From Pseudomonas sp. H1h (GTDB lineage Bacteria > Pseudomonadota > Gammaproteobacteria > Pseudomonadales > Pseudomonadaceae), in the NCBI RefSeq assembly GCF_000633255.1, contig NZ_AYMJ01000021.1, positions 62,001 to 126,000 of the forward strand: DNA of 64,000 nt, given 5' to 3'. A program made the translations under genes and the position numbers. Below the pieces are notes generated by a model. That model saw only the letters and a program-made list of their open reading frames with translations, was not told the DNA's origin and did not search any database. Numbering within the stretch: the first letter of the stretch is position 1; each line of letters opens with the position of its first letter. Shown here piece by piece: positions 60,028 through 64,000 of the stretch.

Positions 60028-60042
60028 GCAATACCCGTGCCT
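60028..60042 (-). promoter_or_regulatory. Candidate sigma-54 promoter of fleSR
   Basis: On the - strand AGGCACGGGTATTGC: GGCACG and TTGC with 10 bp between GG and GC. Transcription would begin near 60016, about 42 nt before fleS. In Pseudomonas this promoter is a known FleQ/RpoN target. Confidence 0.88.
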
Positions 60043-60071
60043 AAAAAAAACAGCTTATAAATGAAGAGCTT

Positions 60072-60099
60072 GAAAAACAGGCGTCAATCATCCGCCTGT
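60072..60099 (-). terminator. fleQ terminator overlapping its stop codon
   Basis: On the - strand ACAGGCG and CGCCTGT form a 7-bp stem around a 9-nt loop, followed by five T residues. The loop contains the TGA stop of fleQ (60084-60086), so the hairpin begins inside the coding sequence. It ends 30 bp before the fleS promoter and should insulate it. Confidence 0.85.
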
Positions 60100-61559
60100 T
60101 CGTCTCCTTCGCGCCGGCTCATGCCGTACTTGCGCATCTTCTCCACCAGCGTGGTGCGACGAATACGCAGGCGTTCAGCGGCACGTGCCACGATGCCATT
60201 GGCATCGTCGAGCGCCTGCTGGATCAGGCCCTGCTCCAGACCGCCAAGGTAATCCTTGAGGTCCAGACCCTCGGGCGGCAGCATGGCGTTGGCGGTGAAG
60301 TCCGGGGTATGGCCGTTGATCGCCACACGCTCTTCGAGGTCGCTGCGCAGGCTGTCGACCATCTGCTCGTCTTCGTCGTCGACGTAGCGGAATTTCTTCG
60401 GCAACTCGACCACGCCGATCACCCCGTACGGGTGCATGATCGCCATGCGCTCCACCAGGTTGGCCAGCTCGCGGACATTGCCCGGCCAGCCGTGACGGCA
60501 CAGCGACATGATCGCCGCCGAATTGAAACGGATGGAGCCGCGCTTTTCGTGCTCCATGCGCGAGATCAGCTCGTTCATCAGCAGCGGGATGTCTTCGACG
60601 CGCTCACGCAGCGGCGCCATCTCGATCGGGAACACGTTCAGGCGATAGTAGAGGTCTTCGCGGAAAGTGCCGATCTCGATCATGCTTTCGAGATTCTTGT
60701 GGGTCGCGGCAATGATGCGCACATCGACGCTCTGGGTCTTGTTGCTGCCCACACGCTCGAAGGTGCGCTCTTGCAGGACGCGCAGCAGCTTGACCTGCAT
60801 CGGCAGTGGCATGTCGCCGATTTCGTCAAGGAACAGCGTACCGCCGTTGGCCAGTTCGAAACGCCCGGCACGGCTGGTGATGGCGCCGGTGAACGCGCCC
60901 TTCTCGTGACCGAACAGCTCGCTTTCCAGCAACTCGGCCGGGATCGCCCCGCAGTTGACCGGAACGAATGGCGCATCGCGACGTTTGGAATGGTAATGCA
61001 GGTTACGGGCAACCACTTCCTTGCCGGTACCGGACTCGCCGAGGATCAACACGCTGGCGTCGGTATCGGCCACTTGCTGCATCATCTGGCGCACATGCTG
61101 AATCGCCCGGCTGGTGCCGACGAGGCTGCGGAACAGATTGGGTTCGCGATGACGGCCGCGCTCGCGGGCCTGGTCGTACATCTCGCGATAGACCTGGGCA
61201 CGGTGCAGGGAGTCGAGCAATTTGCTGTAGCTGGGCGGCATTTCGAGGGTCGAAAGCACTCGACGACGCTGGTCTTCAGGCAAGTCAACGGAAGAATTAT
61301 CGCCCATCAACAACACCGGAAGGAACTCATCCCAGGTTGAGAGTGTCTTTAGCAAGCCCAAAAGCGCACCTGGAGCATTGACCGTCCCGATCAGTACGCA
61401 AATGACCTCACGACTAGACGACAAAGAGCCGACTGCCTGCTGCCAGTCATGGCTGCCGCAGGGTAAATTTTCTTCGCCGAGAAAATTTAAGATCACCGCC
61501 AGGTCGCGGCGGCGGACGCTATCGTCATCGATCAGCAGAATTTTGGTTTCACGCCACAT
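60084..61559 (-). CDS. fleQ: Master flagellar regulator FleQ
   Basis: A 491-residue sigma-54 activator and c-di-GMP-binding protein. N-terminal FleQ (degenerate receiver) domain (ILLIDDDSVRRRDLAVIL), AAA+ domain with Walker A LGESGTGKEVVARNLH (about residue 173), GAFTGA loop (HEKGAFTGAITS), Walker B TLFLDEIGDMPL and a Fis-type HTH at the end (RAAERLRIRRTTLVEKMRK). The RRxL-type residues near LPEDQRRRVLSTLEMP and RGRHREP contact c-di-GMP in the P. aeruginosa protein. It activates fleSR and the structural operons. Confidence 0.97.
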   Translation of the reverse strand: MWRETKILLIDDDSVRRRDLAVILNFLGEENLPCGSHDWQQAVGSLSSSREVICVLIGTVNAPGALLGLLKTLSTWDEFLPVLLMGDNSSVDLPEDQRRRVLSTLEMPPSYSKLLDSLHRAQVYREMYDQARERGRHREPNLFRSLVGTSRAIQHVRQMMQQVADTDASVLILGESGTGKEVVARNLHYHSKRRDAPFVPVNCGAIPAELLESELFGHEKGAFTGAITSRAGRFELANGGTLFLDEIGDMPLPMQVKLLRVLQERTFERVGSNKTQSVDVRIIAATHKNLESMIEIGTFREDLYYRLNVFPIEMAPLRERVEDIPLLMNELISRMEHEKRGSIRFNSAAIMSLCRHGWPGNVRELANLVERMAIMHPYGVIGVVELPKKFRYVDDEDEQMVDSLRSDLEERVAINGHTPDFTANAMLPPEGLDLKDYLGGLEQGLIQQALDDANGIVARAAERLRIRRTTLVEKMRKYGMSRREGDEQADD

Positions 61560-61602
61560 GCAATAGCAACTTCCCTAGTCAACTCAATGCCCGAAAAATG
61601 GG

Positions 61603-61619
61603 GCAAGCGAGACGCTTGC
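61603..61619. promoter_or_regulatory. 7-bp inverted repeat upstream of fleQ
   Basis: GCAAGCG-AGA-CGCTTGC, 44 bp before the fleQ start, in the likely promoter region of the gene. It could be an operator for a repressor of fleQ; it does not match the Vfr/CRP consensus. The gap 61560-61731 has no gene. Confidence 0.35.
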
Positions 61620-61731
61620 AGGACACCTTGTGCCTGTAGACGCCTGAAATCTGAAAACAGCCACTAGTTAAGTCAAAAAACCGTGCACAGTCAAATTTAT
61701 GGCGCACATGTCTGGATTAACTGGGGGTTAA

Positions 61732-62028
61732 TTAACCAAACAGATGGTAAACCTTTGCCGCCTTTTGCGCTTGGGTGATCTGCGACATCTCGTTGGCTAT
61801 CGCTTGTCGCTCACCCATGGCCGCCTCCAGCAACTGCTTGTAGACGTGCAGCAACTCTTCGAGGTTCTCGCGCAACGCGGCCTCGTCCAGCGAAGCCTCG
61901 GCCATGACGTCTTCCATGCAGGAACGGCAAGCCAGGTCCAGCTCGCCAATGGCTTCCCAGTTACGTTCGGCCAGCGCGCTGACCAACGCTTCACGGGTAT
62001 CTGCGATTCGCTGCAATACAAGATTCAT
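61732..62028 (-). CDS. fliT: Flagellar chaperone FliT
   Basis: A 98-residue helical protein downstream of fliS, by position and composition the FliT-type chaperone of FliD (MNLVLQRIADTREALVSALA; LEELLHVYKQLLEAAMGERQ). Sequence conservation in this family is weak, so the call depends on the fliD-fliS-fliT order. Its C-terminal helix (QAKAAKVYHLFG) is typical of the pseudomonad protein. Confidence 0.8.
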   Translation of the reverse strand: MNLVLQRIADTREALVSALAERNWEAIGELDLACRSCMEDVMAEASLDEAALRENLEELLHVYKQLLEAAMGERQAIANEMSQITQAQKAAKVYHLFG

Positions 62029-62039
62029 GGTGATCTCCT

Positions 62040-62435
62040 TTAAAACTGAGGACCCGGCGGAGCAATGCCGTCCCAGCCTTCCTTCACGGTGCGCAGCAGG
62101 CCCGCCACTTCATCGAGAATCTTCGGGTCGCTGCTGATATTGGCCTCGGCCAGACGCTTCATCATGTAGATGTACAGCTGATCGAGCTCACCCACCGTAT
62201 CGGCGCAGTTATCCAGATCCAGACCTTCGCGCAAGCCACTGATAATGCCGATAGCCTTGCTGATCGATGTGCACTTGCCCGGAATATCCTTGCGCTCGAT
62301 GGCGCCTTTGGCCTGAGCGATGCGGTCCAGGCCACCTTCCATCAACATTTGCACCAGACGGTGCGGGCTCGCTTCGGACGTTTGCGCGTGCGCACCTACT
62401 TTCTGGTACTGCCGAAGGGCTAACATTGGGTTCAT
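62040..62435 (-). CDS. fliS: Flagellin export chaperone FliS
   Basis: A 131-residue helical protein with the FliS core: ALRQYQKVGAHAQTSEASPH, RLVQMLMEGGLDRIAQAKGA, and LDNCADTVGELDQLYIYMMK. It binds the C-terminus of flagellin and prevents early polymerisation. It lies between fliD and fliT. Confidence 0.94.
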   Translation of the reverse strand: MNPMLALRQYQKVGAHAQTSEASPHRLVQMLMEGGLDRIAQAKGAIERKDIPGKCTSISKAIGIISGLREGLDLDNCADTVGELDQLYIYMMKRLAEANISSDPKILDEVAGLLRTVKEGWDGIAPPGPQF

Positions 62436-62510
62436 GTTCTACCTCATTGCCACAATGACTCGTATAGCCAGTGTATCGCCAACGAATGACAAAACTTTAG
62501 ATCTAAAGAC

Positions 62511-62551
62511 AAAAACCCGGCGCACGCCGATGAAGCGTAGCCGGGTTTTTG
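62511..62551 (-). terminator. Terminator between fliD and fliS
   Basis: AAAAACCCGGC and GCCGGGTTTTT form a perfect 11-bp stem around about 19 nt, starting 14 bp after the fliD stop. On the - strand the T run continues as TTTTTGTCTTT. It would reduce read-through into fliST. Confidence 0.92.
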
Positions 62552-62564
62552 TCGTTCTTGCCTG

Positions 62565-64000
62565 TTACTTCGCGGACTGCTGAGCGTTCAGCGAGCTGAA
62601 GAACGACGTGATGTTGCTCGCCGTGGCCTTCATCTGCCCGACCAACAGGTCCATGGCGTTGTATTTGGCGGTCAGGGTTGCCGTCAGGTTGGTGACGTGC
62701 AGATCCAGTGCAGCCTGCTGCTTTTGCACGTTCGAGGCCAGATTGGTCAGGTTCGAGCTGCGCTGATCGAGCAAGCCACCAGTCTTCACATAAGGGTCGA
62801 CCGCAGCGTTCATGCGCGCCAACAAGCCATTCTTGGCGTCGGTACCGCTGAACATCTGTTGAACCTGACCCGCCATGCCCGGCGTTGCCAGACGCTGGTT
62901 GAGCGTAGAGCTGTTGATGGTCAGCAAACCGGTCTGGCTGTCAGTCATGACACCCAACTGCGACAACACCGCCAGTTGGCCGCCAGCGCCTGTGTCCGTC
63001 AGTTGTTCACGGATATCCGCCATCAGCGAACGCGGCAGCGAGTCACCGGTGAACGCTGCGGAAACCGTCAGCTTGCCATCGGCGTCCGGCGTTGCCTTGG
63101 ACAGCGTGTCGATGGTTTTCTTCAGGGTGTTATAGGAATCGACAAACGTCTGCAGCGACGTCTGGATACCCGCAGTGTTGGTCGCCACAGAGATGACCGA
63201 AGCGGTTTGCGCGCCGTTCACAGTAGGGCTGGCGGCAGTCAGGTTCAGCGTCATGCCGCTGATTGCGCCTGACACCGTGTTGGTCTTGCTGGTAACCGGC
63301 AGCCCGTCGATGGTGAGCAACGCATCCTTGGACAGTTCACCCACGGCACCGGCAGTACCGGCCGAAGGATTGTCGCCCATTTTCTGGGTGCCATCGATTT
63401 CCAGACCGGCAATGCCACTGACCTGCAGGTCCATGCCTGCGCCGGTCTTGCTCGAACTGAGCACCAGACGCGAGGCGCCGGAGCTGTCAGTCACGATGTT
63501 GGCGGAAATACCGTTGCTTGCCTGCGCGGTGTTGATCGCATCGCGAGTGCTCTGCAGCGTGGCATTGGCCGGGATCGTGACGTTGTAATCAGTGCCATTC
63601 TGACTGATTTTCAGAGTACCACTCGGAATGGCACTGGCGGCACCACCGGCAAATGCGGCACTGGCTACTTTCGAGCCGGTGGCCAGGTTCTTGACGACCA
63701 CGTTGTAGGTACCCGGAACAGCGGTACTGTTGGAAGTCGCGCCGATAACCGACGGCGAGTCCGAAGTAGCGGTGTAGCCGGCAAATGCGGGGGACGTCGC
63801 ATTGTTCAGGTCATTCATCGACTTCTGGAAAGCGGCCAGGGCGCTTTTCAACGAACCGACACCGGAAATCTTCAGCGAGTTGGTTTTCGTCTGATTATCG
63901 ATTTGCGTCTGTTTCGGCGCCTTGTCGGCGTTGACCAGTGCCGTCACGATCGCACCGATATCCAGGCCGGAACCCAGTCCCGAACCCGGTAAAATTGGAC
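62565..64000 (-). CDS. fliD: Flagellar filament cap protein FliD, 5' end cut by window
   Basis: About 477 residues are visible, and the frame is open to the last base (PILPGSGLGSGLDIGAIVTA begins the visible part), so only around ten N-terminal residues are missing. N-terminal FliD coil (LKSALAAFQKSMNDLNNATS), Ser/Thr/Ala-rich middle domains, and C-terminal coiled coil (KYNAMDLLVGQMKATASNIT, FFSSLNAQQSAK). It caps the filament and can act as an adhesin. The GTG at 63947 is an internal codon, not the start. Confidence 0.95.
   Translation of the reverse strand, partial: PILPGSGLGSGLDIGAIVTALVNADKAPKQTQIDNQTKTNSLKISGVGSLKSALAAFQKSMNDLNNATSPAFAGYTATSDSPSVIGATSNSTAVPGTYNVVVKNLATGSKVASAAFAGGAASAIPSGTLKISQNGTDYNVTIPANATLQSTRDAINTAQASNGISANIVTDSSGASRLVLSSSKTGAGMDLQVSGIAGLEIDGTQKMGDNPSAGTAGAVGELSKDALLTIDGLPVTSKTNTVSGAISGMTLNLTAASPTVNGAQTASVISVATNTAGIQTSLQTFVDSYNTLKKTIDTLSKATPDADGKLTVSAAFTGDSLPRSLMADIREQLTDTGAGGQLAVLSQLGVMTDSQTGLLTINSSTLNQRLATPGMAGQVQQMFSGTDAKNGLLARMNAAVDPYVKTGGLLDQRSSNLTNLASNVQKQQAALDLHVTNLTATLTAKYNAMDLLVGQMKATASNITSFFSSLNAQQSAK

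Overview
The window is a chromosomal segment of a Pseudomonas, most likely of the P. fluorescens group. The evidence is the gene order and protein sequences (fleQ-fleS-fleR, fliEFGHIJ, the fliL-flhB run, flhA-flhF-fleN-fliA, cheYZAB-motCD-parC-parP-cheW, ccmABCDEFGHI) and the many intergenic REP pairs of the type GTGGGAGCGGGCTTGCTCGCGAA, which are typical of that group. No tRNA, rRNA, CRISPR array, transposase or phage gene was seen.

Bases 1-5724 (+ strand) hold a glyoxylate/hydroxypyruvate assimilation operon: gcl (3' part only), hyi, glxR, ttuD and a pyruvate kinase. Together they convert glyoxylate to tartronate semialdehyde, glycerate, 2-phosphoglycerate and pyruvate. Bases 5900-14900 are a mixed region: urea transporter, voltage-gated-type K+ channel with a C-terminal zinc ribbon, stand-alone sulfate-binding protein, exported DUF5666-like protein, MFS exporter, HicAB toxin-antitoxin, peroxiredoxin-like protein, SDR, LysR regulator and a small lipoprotein.

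Bases 14899-21863 (- strand) are the complete cytochrome c maturation operon ccmABCDEFGHI. It is divergent from a second fliK-like gene (22061-23641) followed by a short gene encoding only an FlhB C-terminal (FlhX-type) domain. A strong FliA-type promoter precedes this pair. The end of the flhX gene and the end of the convergent DUF2802 gene were copied by a 439-bp tandem duplication (23780-24657).

From 24531 to the right end nearly everything is on the - strand and is motility or chemotaxis: cheW, parP, parC, motD, motC, cheB, cheA, cheZ, cheY, fliA, fleN, flhF, flhA, flhB, fliR-Q-P-O-N-M-L, fliK, hptB/hsbR/hsbA homologues, fliJ-I-H-G-F-E, fleR, fleS, fleQ, fliT, fliS and fliD (cut by the window edge). 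Candidate sigma-54 (-24/-12) promoters precede fleS, fliE, fliK, fliL, flhA and cheY. This fits the Pseudomonas cascade FleQ/RpoN -> FleSR/RpoN -> FliA.

The most unusual region is 38934-41670, between flhA and flhB. A roughly 2.2-kb insert carries an unrecognised two-module protein and a DUF6124-like gene. It is flanked by direct copies of the flhA 5' end and promoter, the distal copy having lost exactly 144 bp in frame. The remaining space up to flhB is filled with REP pairs, two of which lie in a 123-bp direct repeat.
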